A DNA stretch of 22,668 nucleotides. It comes from an uncultured Christensenella sp. (GTDB lineage: Bacteria; Bacillota; Clostridia; Christensenellales; UBA3700). Location of the stretch: contig CAJTZR010000018.1 in NCBI GenBank assembly GCA_910584035.1, positions 1-22,668 of the forward strand, given 5' to 3'. A program made the translations under genes and the position numbers. This document shows positions 1 through 9,177 of the stretch, piece by piece; within the stretch, counting starts at the first letter, position 1; every line of letters starts with the position of its first letter. The notes beneath the pieces were generated by a model that was given only the letters and a program-made list of their open reading frames with translations, had not been told where the DNA came from and did no database searches.

Positions 1-155
1 ATTAAATTTATACTAAAATTAAACAAAGCAATTATCCGCTTTTAATGCAAATAAAAATTCAAGATACATTGTTTTATTAGTTTGATTTTTAATACCATTT
101 AATTTGAGTTTAAATTCAAACAAAGTAATTATTTGTTATTTGCATAACACAAATA

Positions 156-189
156 TAAAAAAAGACAACACAATATAATGCTGTCCTTT
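156..189 (-). terminator. Rho-independent terminator after ftsZ
   Basis: Read on the minus strand, a 10-bp stem (AAAGGACAGC with GTTGTCTTTT, two G-U pairs, 10-nt loop) is followed directly by a run of T residues at 163-157. It lies about 70 nt beyond the ftsZ stop codon and marks the end of the dcw cluster. I see no gene or other clear signal in positions 1-155, which are AT-rich. Confidence 0.7.
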
Positions 190-258
190 AAATCATTATA
201 ATATTTAATTTTTCTATTACCTTTTAATTATAGATAACTTGCAATAATGCAATTTTTA

Positions 259-1467
259 TCAGTTACCTCTGTTGCCAGATTTTAATTTTCTAATAAATGC
301 TGGCACTTGATTGCTGTCATTGCTTGGCATTTCCCTTTGACCAAAATTATTTTGGTTTGGAGTGTATGCAGGTCTTTCTTGCTTTGCTGTCTCACTTAAT
401 GGCACATAACCAGTTTCTTCAGCTGTTCTATCTTGCCATTTGTTTATTTTTTCGCTAAAGCCAGCTTCCAAATTAGCACCATTTTCGTCCTTAATACCGC
501 CAGTTGCTATCAATGTAATCAAAATTTTACCATCAAGCCTTGAATCAATACCCGCACCAATGATAATATTTGCAGACTCGTCTACAACATCGTGTACTAA
601 TCGGCTAGCAACGTCAACCTCTTCCAAAGTTAAGTCATAGCCACCCATAATATTTAAAATTACGCCACTTGCTCCAACAATACTTGTTTCTAACAATGGA
701 CTTTTAACTGCTTGTTGAACAGCTGTGATAGCTCTGTTTTCGCCTTCGCCTTCGCCAACACCTAAGTGTGCGGAACAAGGTCCTTTGATAATATTTTTAA
801 CGTCTGCAAAGTCCAAATTAATCATTGATGGAGTTGCTATTAAATCAGAAATGCCTTGAATACCTTTACGTAAAACCTCGTCAGCCTCTTTAAAAGCTTG
901 TACGATTGGGGTTGATTTTGGCAAAACTTGCATCAATTTACTATTTGGAATTATTAGCAACGCATCTACATATTCTCTTAGCTTCTCAATGCCTTTTAAA
1001 GCGTTGTTCATTCTCTTTGAACCCTCAAAGCCAAAAGGTTTTGTAACTATAGCTACAGTCAAAATTCCCATTTCACGGCTTAAGCTAGCAATAACTGGTG
1101 CAGCACCTGTTCCAGTTCCGCCACCCATACCAGCAGTAATAAATAGCAAATCAACGTCTTTCAACATTTCTTTTAGCTTATCTTTGGACTCTTGAGCCGC
1201 CATTTCGCCAATTTTAGGGTCAGCACCAGCACCTTGTCCACCTGTTAATTTTTCACCTATTTGAATGGTTTGGCATTTTTTACGGAACATTAAAAGTGCT
1301 TGCTTGTCAGTGTTAACAACAGCAAACTCCGCACTAGTTATACCAGAATCAATCATACGATTAACAGCGTTACCACCGCCACCGCCAACTCCGATAACTT
1401 TAATCTTTATAATACTGCTAGCATTTTCAGCAATATCGTAATTGTTATTTTCCTCAAATTCGCTCAT
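259..1467 (-). CDS. ftsZ: Cell division GTPase FtsZ
   Basis: Tubulin-like GTPase that polymerises under the membrane at midcell to form the Z ring and recruit the division machinery. The 402-aa protein has the tubulin signature GGGTGTGAAP at residues 115-124, the glycine-rich loop GVGGGGGNAVNRM at about 26-38, and the T7 synergy loop NLDFADVK at 217-224, which supplies the catalytic Asp residues of the neighbouring subunit. After a variable linker it ends in the conserved C-terminal peptide (VPAFIRK at about 388-394), the docking site for FtsA and other tethers. I chose the ATG at 1467: it has GGAGG 7 nt upstream, whereas an in-frame ATG at 1485 has no Shine-Dalgarno sequence and would run through that site. 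ftsZ is last in the cluster and is separated from ftsA by about 770 nt, so it may have its own promoter. Confidence 0.98.
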   Translation of the reverse strand: MSEFEENNNYDIAENASSIIKIKVIGVGGGGGNAVNRMIDSGITSAEFAVVNTDKQALLMFRKKCQTIQIGEKLTGGQGAGADPKIGEMAAQESKDKLKEMLKDVDLLFITAGMGGGTGTGAAPVIASLSREMGILTVAIVTKPFGFEGSKRMNNALKGIEKLREYVDALLIIPNSKLMQVLPKSTPIVQAFKEADEVLRKGIQGISDLIATPSMINLDFADVKNIIKGPCSAHLGVGEGEGENRAITAVQQAVKSPLLETSIVGASGVILNIMGGYDLTLEEVDVASRLVHDVVDESANIIIGAGIDSRLDGKILITLIATGGIKDENGANLEAGFSEKINKWQDRTAEETGYVPLSETAKQERPAYTPNQNNFGQREMPSNDSNQVPAFIRKLKSGNRGN

Positions 1468-2236
1468 ATTGAGTCCTCCATTCATAGTAAAAAACTATCT
1501 TTATCTTTAAATGTAAATAAGTCAAATTATATTAATAATCTATAAAGACGATATTTTTTCTTTCCTAAAAAACAAAAAGTATTGCCTTTTGATAAATATC
1601 TGCAAATTAGCTTGTTTTAAGCAATTTAGTTAATCTTATAAAGTATATTGTAAGTTAAAATACCCTAAATTAAAGTTAATTTTTAAAATTAAAGTTTTAA
1701 TTAACCCACGCGTTAACTATAAAAATTATCATTTTTCTGTAGGCTTAGTAGTTGTAGTACTTAAAATTGCCTCAAGATTTTTTATTTATTGAGTACCTTG
1801 ACGCTCAACTCCTATAATTGATTACTGGCTTAATAAATTTAATTTAAGTAACCAACACATTTGTCACTATTTTACCTTGTTAGTTTGGAATGTCTGCAAC
1901 ACTTTAGGCAAATTAAATTTTTACAAGCAAGACTAAATAACATTAAAATATAAACATAGGCAAATTAAATTTATACATTCTATCATATTTTAGTAAAAAA
2001 TGATTAAATTTTATTTTGTTTTATTTTGCATTTTTTGCACAGCTAAAATACCATTAGGAAAATATTTTTAACCTTTATTTGACTTAAAATATAATTTTAT
2101 TATGTAAATATTTTAAACTTTATATTTATCTTTAGCAAATAATCATATTACATAAATATTAGAATAAATTAAAGCATTTACTTAATGTTGCAACTAAAAC
2201 TAATAGTATATTATAACCAATTTGCAACTAAATTTA
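1468..2236. other. Long AT-rich spacer between ftsA and ftsZ
   Basis: I find no convincing gene on either strand. The stretch holds two short direct repeats: a 16-mer (TAGGCAAATTAAATTT) at 1905-1920 and 1957-1972, and an 11-mer (TTGCAACTAAA) at 2188-2198 and 2222-2232. A weak promoter for ftsZ may exist on the minus strand: TTGACT at 1520-1525 followed after 16 nt by TAAAGA. A TATAAT at 1526-1531 lacks a matching -35. Its length, about 770 nt, is unusual between two genes that are normally adjacent, so it may carry regulation or decayed sequence that cannot be recognised here. Confidence 0.5.
1475..1479 (-). promoter_or_regulatory. Shine-Dalgarno site that fixes the ftsZ start
   Basis: GGAGG on the minus strand, 7 nt before the ATG at 1467. 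It lies inside the extension that an upstream in-frame ATG (1485) would encode, so the shorter protein beginning MSEFEE is preferred. Confidence 0.8.
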
Positions 2237-3382
2237 CTAATTAAAAAGCTTTGATAGCAAGTTTGGTTTAGACTGCTTGTCCTTTTCACAAGTATATTGA
2301 ATAATGCTTGCGGTAGAAAGGTAAATATTATTCCTTTCGTCATACTTAGCTTTTATTAATTCACAAGGTCTATTTATTGCACTTGCTATAACTGAACGTA
2401 CGCCTTTGATGTGGGATATACCTCTTCCAGTTAAATAAATCTTTAAAAAGCTTTCATACTTTATTGGATATTTGGCAATTATATCACCAATTTGTTCCGC
2501 TATTTCCTCTATTCTTGCCTTTGCAATCATATTTACAAAAGACTTTTCAACATTTGCAAAACCTTTATTTGTTTCAATTTCAATTTCGCCCTCATTTACA
2601 TTCAAATCTAACTCTTTTTTCAAGTCACAAGCTTGATTATAATCAATTTCCAAGCCATAAGATAAGTCATAAGCGATATGTCCGCCACCTACTGGCAAAC
2701 TATTTAACGCAACAAGTCCGTCACCTCTAATATAGGCAATGTCAGTTGTCAAATAACCAATATCCACCAAAACTGCTGAGTTTTTAAGCCTTACATTTTT
2801 ATCTGTTGCCATAAGACCTTGTGCAAGCGATAATGGAATAAATTTAACTTTTCTAGTATAATCACTCAATATTGTTTTAAACAAATCACAAAATGATTTT
2901 TTACACATATTAAAGGATAAACTAACCTCTAAATTATAACAGATTTTGCCCACTGGTTCTAAAGTTTCATACTTTCCGTCTAGTCTGTAGCCTATTACGC
3001 CTGAACCGATTACTTCAAATCTTCCGTCATTGTTAGGAGCAAGACCATTTTTAATTGTCACAATATCGCCAGCAGTAATTTTATGATTACAACCAAATGC
3101 CATTTTATTAGCACAAGTTTGAATTCTTGCAAAATCACTTGGAACGCCTACATAAATTGCAGATAATTTGTTTTGTGTATTGTACAATGCTTTATCTAAA
3201 CAATAGGTTACCGATTTACTAACTTCGTCTCCGTTTAACCAATCTCCCTCCATAAAGCCGTCATAACCAATTTCAGAAGATGCTTTTATATTAAAAACAT
3301 TGTCTTTTGCAATCATTCCGACCTTGACAAAAATCTTGTCAGACCCGACATCAATGAAAGCAATTTCGCCATTGTTAAACAT
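2237..3382 (-). CDS. ftsA: FtsA-like actin-family cell division protein
   Basis: Probable FtsA, the ATP-binding actin/HSP70-fold protein that tethers FtsZ to the membrane and links it to the septal synthases. Visible features are the first phosphate loop near the N-terminus (FIDVGSDKI, about residues 9-17), the second phosphate-loop segment (VLVDIGYLTTDIAYI) in mid protein, a PVGGGHIAYDL segment typical of FtsA, and the adenosine motif YLTGRGISHIKG in the C-terminal third. The protein ends KPNLLSKLFN, a short amphipathic tail that fits the membrane-targeting helix. At 381 aa it is slightly shorter than typical FtsA and quite divergent, but its place just before ftsZ supports the call. The ATG at 3382 is chosen because GAGG lies 8 nt upstream. 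An in-frame ATG at 3418 would add 12 residues with no ribosome-binding site. Confidence 0.9.
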   Translation of the reverse strand: MFNNGEIAFIDVGSDKIFVKVGMIAKDNVFNIKASSEIGYDGFMEGDWLNGDEVSKSVTYCLDKALYNTQNKLSAIYVGVPSDFARIQTCANKMAFGCNHKITAGDIVTIKNGLAPNNDGRFEVIGSGVIGYRLDGKYETLEPVGKICYNLEVSLSFNMCKKSFCDLFKTILSDYTRKVKFIPLSLAQGLMATDKNVRLKNSAVLVDIGYLTTDIAYIRGDGLVALNSLPVGGGHIAYDLSYGLEIDYNQACDLKKELDLNVNEGEIEIETNKGFANVEKSFVNMIAKARIEEIAEQIGDIIAKYPIKYESFLKIYLTGRGISHIKGVRSVIASAINRPCELIKAKYDERNNIYLSTASIIQYTCEKDKQSKPNLLSKLFN

Positions 3383-3390
3383 ACACCTTA

Positions 3391-3394
3391 CCTC
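3391..3394 (-). promoter_or_regulatory. Shine-Dalgarno site that fixes the ftsA start
   Basis: GAGG on the minus strand, 8 nt before the ATG at 3382. It falls inside the longer reading frame that begins at 3418, arguing for the shorter FtsA. Confidence 0.65.
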
Positions 3395-3505
3395 ACAATT
3401 ACTACGCAATAAAAACATTTACAAGCAAATTTAATAACCATTAAACTTTTAATTGCTTATACAATTAACCCAATAAATCAAGTAGTTATTGTTTAAATTG
3501 CTTTA

Positions 3506-3547
3506 GCTACTGCAAAATGTGGCTTAACCACACTTTGAGATAGCTTT
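3506..3547. repeat. Hairpin element in the ftsA leader, related to the 147-bp repeat
   Basis: Positions 3510-3547 match the hairpin core of the 147-bp tandem repeat near 14135 (both begin ACTG, then AAAATGTGGCTT and CCAC), at roughly 80 percent by eye. Here CAAA (3514-3517) pairs with TTTG (3535-3538) and TGTGG (3519-3523) with CCACA (3529-3533). An outer 5-bp stem is possible (AGCTA 3506-3510 with TAGCT 3542-3546). It lies just downstream of the predicted ftsA promoter, so it should be transcribed as part of the 5' leader. Confidence 0.6.
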
Positions 3548-3558
3548 ATACAATTTAA

Positions 3559-3588
3559 TTTTAACACATTAGGTGTATATATGTCAAT
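3559..3588 (-). promoter_or_regulatory. Sigma-A type promoter for ftsA
   Basis: On the minus strand a perfect TTGACA (3583-3588) is followed after 18 nt by TAAAAT (3559-3564), with TG one base upstream of the -10 (extended -10). Transcription would start near 3552, giving an ftsA leader of roughly 170 nt that includes the hairpin at 3506-3547. This makes ftsA at least partly independent of the upstream murA-ftsQ transcript. Confidence 0.65.
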
Positions 3589-3643
3589 ACTTTTATATAA
3601 TATTTAATTATAATATTATAAATATATAAAGGAAAACATTAAA

Positions 3644-4417
3644 TTATTCTTTATCAGAAACTTCCGTTTTGCCAGTGTATTCATTATAGCTCAAAAAATT
3701 CAATTTTTCTCGCTCATCATTACTCATATTATAAAATTCCGCATAAAGTGCTTCACATTGAGTTTTTGCTGTAATGTTTGCATTTGTATTAATAACCAAA
3801 GTTATTCCTAAAGTTGATTTCATTTTTAATTTTTGACTAGTTACAAACTCAAATCTTTCAAAAGTAGCTGGAATTCTTTCATTAGTAACGCCAAGTCCCT
3901 CTAACGCCTCAATAACTTGCCTTAACGCATTTAAGTCAATGTTGTCGTCTTTTATAAAGTCACCAAGTATTTCCTCACTACCATTCAAATTATAATTTTC
4001 AAGAGGTATAAGTTCCCCTTTCATATACGCCTCGCCACCACTGACGATTTTTACAACTTTTAACTCTCTGTCTAATATAGCATATTTATCGCTGTCATTT
4101 AACTGCACTTTAAAAATAGCTGTTCTAGTCCACAAATGAATCCTAACTTTATTAGGGAATGCTCTGCTAATTTCCACTTTTAACTCTGGAAATTGCTTTT
4201 CAATTTTTGAGCAAGCTAATTCCTTATCAATTGTAAATATGCTTTGTCCTTTTTTTATTCCACTAGTATCTAAAATTTTTGCCTTGTCAAACGCCACATT
4301 TTCATCAGATGCAAGTAAAATATCTACATCATTAATAGAAAACACTACTGCCCCGACAACAAGCGTCAAGACAAATACCGCCATACATACAAAAACTATA
4401 ATCAATCTTTTGTTCAT
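3644..4417 (-). CDS. ftsQ: FtsQ/DivIB-family divisome protein
   Basis: Bitopic membrane protein of the FtsQLB (DivIB-FtsL-DivIC) complex, which controls septal peptidoglycan synthesis. The 257-aa protein has a very short cytoplasmic N-terminus, one membrane segment at about residues 5-27, then a POTRA-type domain (about 30-100) with the family pattern of a KKGQSIFTID segment followed by FPNKVRIHLWTRTA. The rest matches the beta domain only loosely, and the tail is acidic. Its start lies 10 nt after the murA stop codon. The AAGG of its ribosome-binding site overlaps that stop (TAAGG), which suggests translational coupling with murA. The order murA-ftsQ-ftsA-ftsZ is common in Clostridia. Confidence 0.9.
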   Translation of the reverse strand: MNKRLIIVFVCMAVFVLTLVVGAVVFSINDVDILLASDENVAFDKAKILDTSGIKKGQSIFTIDKELACSKIEKQFPELKVEISRAFPNKVRIHLWTRTAIFKVQLNDSDKYAILDRELKVVKIVSGGEAYMKGELIPLENYNLNGSEEILGDFIKDDNIDLNALRQVIEALEGLGVTNERIPATFERFEFVTSQKLKMKSTLGITLVINTNANITAKTQCEALYAEFYNMSNDEREKLNFLSYNEYTGKTEVSDKE

Positions 4418-4427
4418 AAGCCCTACC

Positions 4428-5684
4428 TTAATCAGCTCTTATGATATCTCCGCCAAGTGACCTAATGTCAACCTCCATACTTTGGTAGCCTCTATCAATA
4501 TGTTTGATATCGTGTACAACTGTAGTACCGCAAGCATATAGTCCCATCAATACAAGTGATGCACCACCACGTAAATCTTCTGCCTTGACCTCCGCACCAT
4601 AAAGTTTAGGAACGCCTTCAAAAATAGCCGTTCTGCCTTTTATGTCGACTATAGCACCCATCTTTCTAAATTCTGGTATTTGCTTAAATCTAGTTTCAAA
4701 AATATTTTCCGTTATTATGCTAATACCATCAGCTACAGCACCTAGTGCAGACATTTGAGATTGTAAATCAGTAGGAAAACCTGGATAATACATTGTATCA
4801 ATCTTACCTAATCTAGGATGCCTACCTTTCGACTTTATCCTTATTATATCATTATTCACTTGTATATTGCAAGTAGTTTTTGATAATTTTGATACAAGTG
4901 AGGATAAATATTCACAATTTATGCCTTTTAATGTAATATCGCCACCACACATTGCTCCAGCAATCATATATGTACCAGCTACAATTCTATCACCAATTGG
5001 TGTATATTCCACTCCGTGCAATCTCTTAACGCCGTGAATAACTATAACGCCACAACCAGCACCATAGATTTTAGCACCCATACTATTCAAAAAGTTTTGC
5101 AAATCGACAATTTCAGGTTCACGAGCGACATTACGCAATGTGACTATGCCGTCCGCAAAAACACTTGCCATCATTAAGTTTTCAGTAGCACCTACAGACG
5201 GAATATCAAGTACAATTTCGTTAGAGGTAATTTTTTTATTGTTTTTACAATAAATTAGTCCGCCCTCTTCTGTTATATGTACACCAAGCTCTTTTAGACC
5301 TTTCAAATGTATGTCAATTGGTCTTTCGCCAATTTCACACCCACCAGGATAGGACAAAATCGCTTTATTAAATTTAGACAAAATAGAACCCAATAAAAAA
5401 ATCGATGACCTAAGCTCGTGTGCAAGTTTCGGTTCAACAATTTCGTTATTAATATTACTACTATCAATTGTGATAACGCCATTTTCAAAAGATGTTACAG
5501 AACCTAAGCTTTGTAGTATTGCTAGCATATTATGTACATCTGTTATATCGGGGCAATTATGTAAAACTACTTTTTCATCAGTCAATATCGCCGCTGCAAG
5601 CAGTGGAAGGACACTATTTTTGGCAGCCAAAATGTCAAGGACGCCAGATAATTGCCTTTCCCCATTTATTATAAATCTACCCAT
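4428..5684 (-). CDS. murA: UDP-N-acetylglucosamine 1-carboxyvinyltransferase MurA
   Basis: Cytoplasmic enzyme of the first committed step of peptidoglycan synthesis: it transfers enolpyruvate from phosphoenolpyruvate to UDP-GlcNAc. At 418 aa it is full length for the family. Residues K22 and N23 (AAKNSVLPLL) form the substrate-binding motif, and the catalytic loop PGGCEIGERPIDIH carries Cys116, the residue alkylated by fosfomycin, so a Cys-type, drug-sensitive enzyme is expected. A strong ribosome-binding site (AAGGAG) lies 7 nt before the ATG. The gene begins 24 nt after ftsW and leads directly into ftsQ, so it is part of the compact core operon. Confidence 0.97.
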   Translation of the reverse strand: MGRFIINGERQLSGVLDILAAKNSVLPLLAAAILTDEKVVLHNCPDITDVHNMLAILQSLGSVTSFENGVITIDSSNINNEIVEPKLAHELRSSIFLLGSILSKFNKAILSYPGGCEIGERPIDIHLKGLKELGVHITEEGGLIYCKNNKKITSNEIVLDIPSVGATENLMMASVFADGIVTLRNVAREPEIVDLQNFLNSMGAKIYGAGCGVIVIHGVKRLHGVEYTPIGDRIVAGTYMIAGAMCGGDITLKGINCEYLSSLVSKLSKTTCNIQVNNDIIRIKSKGRHPRLGKIDTMYYPGFPTDLQSQMSALGAVADGISIITENIFETRFKQIPEFRKMGAIVDIKGRTAIFEGVPKLYGAEVKAEDLRGGASLVLMGLYACGTTVVHDIKHIDRGYQSMEVDIRSLGGDIIRAD

Positions 5685-5708
5685 AATCTTACTCCTTAAA
5701 GTTTCTAT

Positions 5709-6830
5709 CTACTTCATTTTATGGCGAGTATATAATAAATGTGTATCATCTGCCTCTTTGCCTATTCTGACAAGCACACCAACAACATATAAAAACACCA
5801 CCAATGATGAACCACCATTGCTTATAAACGGCAACGGCAAACCTGTAGGAGGTATACTGCCCGTAACTACTGCCACATTCAATAGAGTTTGGCAAGCAAT
5901 AATTGCTGTAATACCAACCGCAAGTAAAGAAGAGTAAGAATCTTTTGCTTTCATAGCTACTTTTACACCAAGGAAAACTACATATGTAAACACCAAAATT
6001 ACTGCTATGCTTCCGATAAAACCTAATTCCTCACCTATTATCGCAAATATAAAGTCAGACTCTGCAAATGGTAAGAATGTATATTTTTGCCTACTATTAA
6101 ACAAACCAACACCAAATACTCCACCACCAGACAATGCATAAAAAGATTGAATTAACTGAAAGCCTTCATCTCTTGAATTTTCCCAAGGATTGATAAACGC
6201 AAGTATTCTTTTTACACGATAAGGCTCAGTAAAAATAAGTACAAATACCAAAATTATTACTGGCACTGCCAAAGCAAGCATATATCTGCCTTTTATTCCG
6301 CCACATACAAGCATTATCAAAACGGAAAGTCCAACTAACATTGTAATACTCATATTCGGCTCAAGCATAATAAGCACGCAAATTATTCCCGTTGCAATTA
6401 TTGGAACTATTAAATTCCGCACTTTATCCAGCTTATGTTCGTGTATGTACCCAGCTAAAAAAAACATTAAACCGAATTTTGAAAACTCTGACGGCTGAAT
6501 GGTAAATAAACCAAGATTTAACCAACGTCTAGCACCATACTTTTCCACACCCAACATTGGTATAAAAATTATTGCTAGCAATATTATGGAAATTACAAGT
6601 AAGTACCATTTGATTTTTTTATAAAAATTAGTATTGACCTTAGTTCCCATAACTAAAGCCATAATACCAACAGCAAAAGCAATAACTTGTTTTTTCACAT
6701 AAAACAAGCTGTCACCAGTTTCCTTAAAAGCGTTATATCTGCTTGCACTATACTGCATTACTATGCCAAAACAACATAGCAACATAACGCAAAATATCAG
6801 TTTAAAATTAATTTCCTTAGATTTTGTCAA
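5709..6830 (-). CDS. ftsW: FtsW, SEDS-family septal peptidoglycan glycosyltransferase
   Basis: Polytopic SEDS protein that polymerises lipid II at the septum together with its cognate class B PBP (the ftsI product here). The 373-aa sequence is almost entirely membrane segments, about ten by eye. It has the family motifs IQPSEFSKFG (111-120), NPWE (215-218) and PFAESDFIFAIIGEE (255-268), where Asp259 matches the catalytically important Asp of FtsW/RodA. The ending LPLPFISNGGSS is also characteristic. The start codon is TTG at 6830, overlapping the murD stop by 4 nt (TTGA), with GAGG 8 nt upstream. FtsW is preferred over RodA because of its place between murD and murA. Confidence 0.95.
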   Translation of the reverse strand: MTKSKEINFKLIFCVMLLCCFGIVMQYSASRYNAFKETGDSLFYVKKQVIAFAVGIMALVMGTKVNTNFYKKIKWYLLVISIILLAIIFIPMLGVEKYGARRWLNLGLFTIQPSEFSKFGLMFFLAGYIHEHKLDKVRNLIVPIIATGIICVLIMLEPNMSITMLVGLSVLIMLVCGGIKGRYMLALAVPVIILVFVLIFTEPYRVKRILAFINPWENSRDEGFQLIQSFYALSGGGVFGVGLFNSRQKYTFLPFAESDFIFAIIGEELGFIGSIAVILVFTYVVFLGVKVAMKAKDSYSSLLAVGITAIIACQTLLNVAVVTGSIPPTGLPLPFISNGGSSLVVFLYVVGVLVRIGKEADDTHLLYTRHKMK

Positions 6831-8119
6831 TTTTGTAACCTCAATACGTAATCTCTAAAAAAATTCCCTCTTTTCACATAATTAGCAAACCTATCAAAGC
6901 TAGATGTCGCTGGGGAAAATAAAACATTTTCACACTGCACTTTTGATGCAATAGCAATTGCATCCTCAATATTATCCGACTTAATAACTACTGCCGATAT
7001 GCCTTTGGAATCAAGGATAAGTTTATCTCTATTCTCACCATAACAAATTATCAGCTCAATATTTACTGGTAATTCAGCAAACATTTTGCGATAATCAAGC
7101 CCTTTATCATATCCACCAACAAGTAGCACTGTTTTACCTATCATACTTTTACAAGCAGATACTGTGGACGATATATTTGTTGATTTGGAATCGTCAAAAT
7201 ATTTAACCCCATTAATAGTGTTTACCAATTGCAATCTATGAGCGGATAATGTAAATTCTTTTAAAGTATTAACAATGATATTATTTGGCAAATGCAAAAT
7301 CTTACACGCAGTTATACACGCCAAACAATTTGCAATATTATGCTCACCTTTAATATTAATATTCTGCACATCGCATATATATTCCTCATTAAAAAATACA
7401 CTGCCATTTTGCACATAACAGCCTTTAACCTTAGTCTTTAGTGAAAAATAATACACATCACTTTTGATAACATTTGCAAAATTACACACAATGTCGTCAT
7501 CATAATTTAATACCGCATAATCATTTTTATCTTGATTTTTAAATATGTTTAACTTGCACTTTATGTAATGTTCCATACTCTTATGGTATTCCAAATGGTC
7601 CTCTGCAATATTAAGGCAAATACCTATCTTAGGACAGAACAATTCCGTTGTCGCAAGTTGGAAAGAACTTACCTCCAGTACAGCAACTTTATCTTCAGTT
7701 ATATCAAAGCTATGCTCGGCAAACGGCACACCAATATTTCCATAATAATCACTATTTATCTCTGCATTTTTTAGCAATGTTGTAATTAATTCAGTACAAG
7801 TGGTTTTTCCATTTGTACCAGTAATTGCTATGATGTCTCCCAAACTATTGCGATAACCAAGTTCCAATTCGCCAATTATGCCAATATTTCTTTTTCTAGC
7901 CTCACATAACAATTCACATTCCAAATCAACTGACGGACTTATAACAATTAAACCGACTTGCTCAAGTACTTCATTTATTGGCAAACCAGTGCGATTTATC
8001 AAACCATCAGCAACTTTAATATGCTTATCGGCATATACGGCAACTTGCCTTCCAAGTTTTACCAAACAATTAACCGCACTTTTACCACTAACGCCATAAC
8101 CATAAACCAATGTCAACAT
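6827..8119 (-). CDS. murD: UDP-N-acetylmuramoylalanine--D-glutamate ligase MurD
   Basis: Cytoplasmic ATP-dependent Mur ligase that adds D-glutamate to UDP-MurNAc-L-Ala. The 430-aa protein has the N-terminal Rossmann-like UDP-binding region (GYGVSGKSA, residues 7-15), the ATP P-loop GTNGKTT at 101-107, a central segment NIAEDHLEYH, and the C-terminal ligase domain with FDDSKSTN and the late FSPATSSFDRFANYVKRG motif typical of MurD. The last motif separates it from MurC, MurE and MurF. It ends in a 4-nt overlap with ftsW and begins 53 nt after mraY. The ribosome-binding site is a modest G-rich stretch. Confidence 0.96.
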   Translation of the reverse strand: MLTLVYGYGVSGKSAVNCLVKLGRQVAVYADKHIKVADGLINRTGLPINEVLEQVGLIVISPSVDLECELLCEARKRNIGIIGELELGYRNSLGDIIAITGTNGKTTCTELITTLLKNAEINSDYYGNIGVPFAEHSFDITEDKVAVLEVSSFQLATTELFCPKIGICLNIAEDHLEYHKSMEHYIKCKLNIFKNQDKNDYAVLNYDDDIVCNFANVIKSDVYYFSLKTKVKGCYVQNGSVFFNEEYICDVQNINIKGEHNIANCLACITACKILHLPNNIIVNTLKEFTLSAHRLQLVNTINGVKYFDDSKSTNISSTVSACKSMIGKTVLLVGGYDKGLDYRKMFAELPVNIELIICYGENRDKLILDSKGISAVVIKSDNIEDAIAIASKVQCENVLFSPATSSFDRFANYVKRGNFFRDYVLRLQN

Positions 8120-8172
8120 ACTGCCCCCATAAGCACTTATTTTTAATTTTCAAAAAGCTTAAATTTACAAAG

Positions 8173-9177
8173 TTAATACAACATAGGACTTATAATACTA
8201 ATCAAAGCACAAACTAATGTAATCACTGTATAACAAATTGTGATTTTTGCCTCGTGTACACCCTTGTATTGATAGTGATGATGCAATGGTGTCATAAGCC
8301 ATACTCTTTTACCTTTTGTAATTTTAAAGTAAATAACTTGCACAATAACTGAAATACAAGTAATTATCAGCATAATTCCAAGAATAAATATCAACAATAT
8401 TTGACCAGAAAAAGCAAGTAAACACGCCATAAGACCGCCTAGTGCAAGCGAACCAGTATCACCCATAAATATTTTTGCTGGAAAGCCATTGTAACACAAA
8501 AAGGCTAACAAGCCACCAACTGCAACCGCACCAACACCTGCTAAGTTAAAAATATTTTCAGACTGCCATACACTTCCGTCAAAAGCTAACTTATTTGCAA
8601 AAATTATCAAAATAATACTAATAGCTGCAAATATCACGCTTGATACAGAAGATGCCAATCCATCTAAGCCGTCAAGTAAATTTACTGCATTTGTGGTAGC
8701 AATAAACAATAAAAATACAAGCGGTATTATCCAATATCCTAAATCAAAAGTAATATCCGTAAACGGAATAACAATTTCCCTCGCAAAAGAGCCATTATAA
8801 TAACAAAATACACTTAAAATAATTGCAATACCTGCTTGAGCAATAATCTTTTGATAAGCCTTAAGTCCCAAATTTTGATGATGTTTTATCTTTAAAAAAT
8901 CATCCAAAAAACCTATCGCACCATAAGCAATCATACCGCAAATTGCAACTATAACCTCTTTTGACTTATAAAAAAATGCCAAACCACATAATGCAATTGC
9001 AAAAATAAACATTACACCGCCCATTGTAGGTGTACCAGACTTGCTTTTGTGTGCATCAACATAACTTAAAATTTGTTGTCCAGCCTTAAGCTTACGCATT
9101 AGTAACAATGTGGGATAACCAACAACAAGTCCAACCGCTAAAGCTACTATACACGCAATTAATATCGTTATTTCCAT
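8173..9177 (-). CDS. mraY: Phospho-N-acetylmuramoyl-pentapeptide-transferase MraY
   Basis: Integral membrane enzyme that transfers phospho-MurNAc-pentapeptide to undecaprenyl phosphate, giving lipid I. The 334-aa protein has about ten membrane segments and the conserved loops: GTPTMGG (48-54), FLDDFLKIKHH with its paired Asp residues, NLLDGLDGLA, MGDTGSLALGG, and TPLHHHYQYKG with the histidine-rich cytoplasmic loop. The start lies inside the 3' end of murE (10-nt overlap), so translation is probably coupled. In many bacteria murF lies between murE and mraY; it is missing here. Confidence 0.97.
   Translation of the reverse strand: MEITILIACIVALAVGLVVGYPTLLLMRKLKAGQQILSYVDAHKSKSGTPTMGGVMFIFAIALCGLAFFYKSKEVIVAICGMIAYGAIGFLDDFLKIKHHQNLGLKAYQKIIAQAGIAIILSVFCYYNGSFAREIVIPFTDITFDLGYWIIPLVFLLFIATTNAVNLLDGLDGLASSVSSVIFAAISIILIIFANKLAFDGSVWQSENIFNLAGVGAVAVGGLLAFLCYNGFPAKIFMGDTGSLALGGLMACLLAFSGQILLIFILGIMLIITCISVIVQVIYFKITKGKRVWLMTPLHHHYQYKGVHEAKITICYTVITLVCALISIISPMLY

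Noticed and set aside
1468..1485. Longer N-terminus for FtsZ starting at 1485
   Set aside because: The extra codons are the Shine-Dalgarno region of the ATG at 1467; the same argument removes the extensions of FtsA (3418) and FtsI (13000).
5470..5937. A 155-codon plus-strand frame opposite the murA/ftsW junction
   Set aside because: It lies antisense to two well-supported genes, has no recognisable domain, and is the mirror of their codon pattern.
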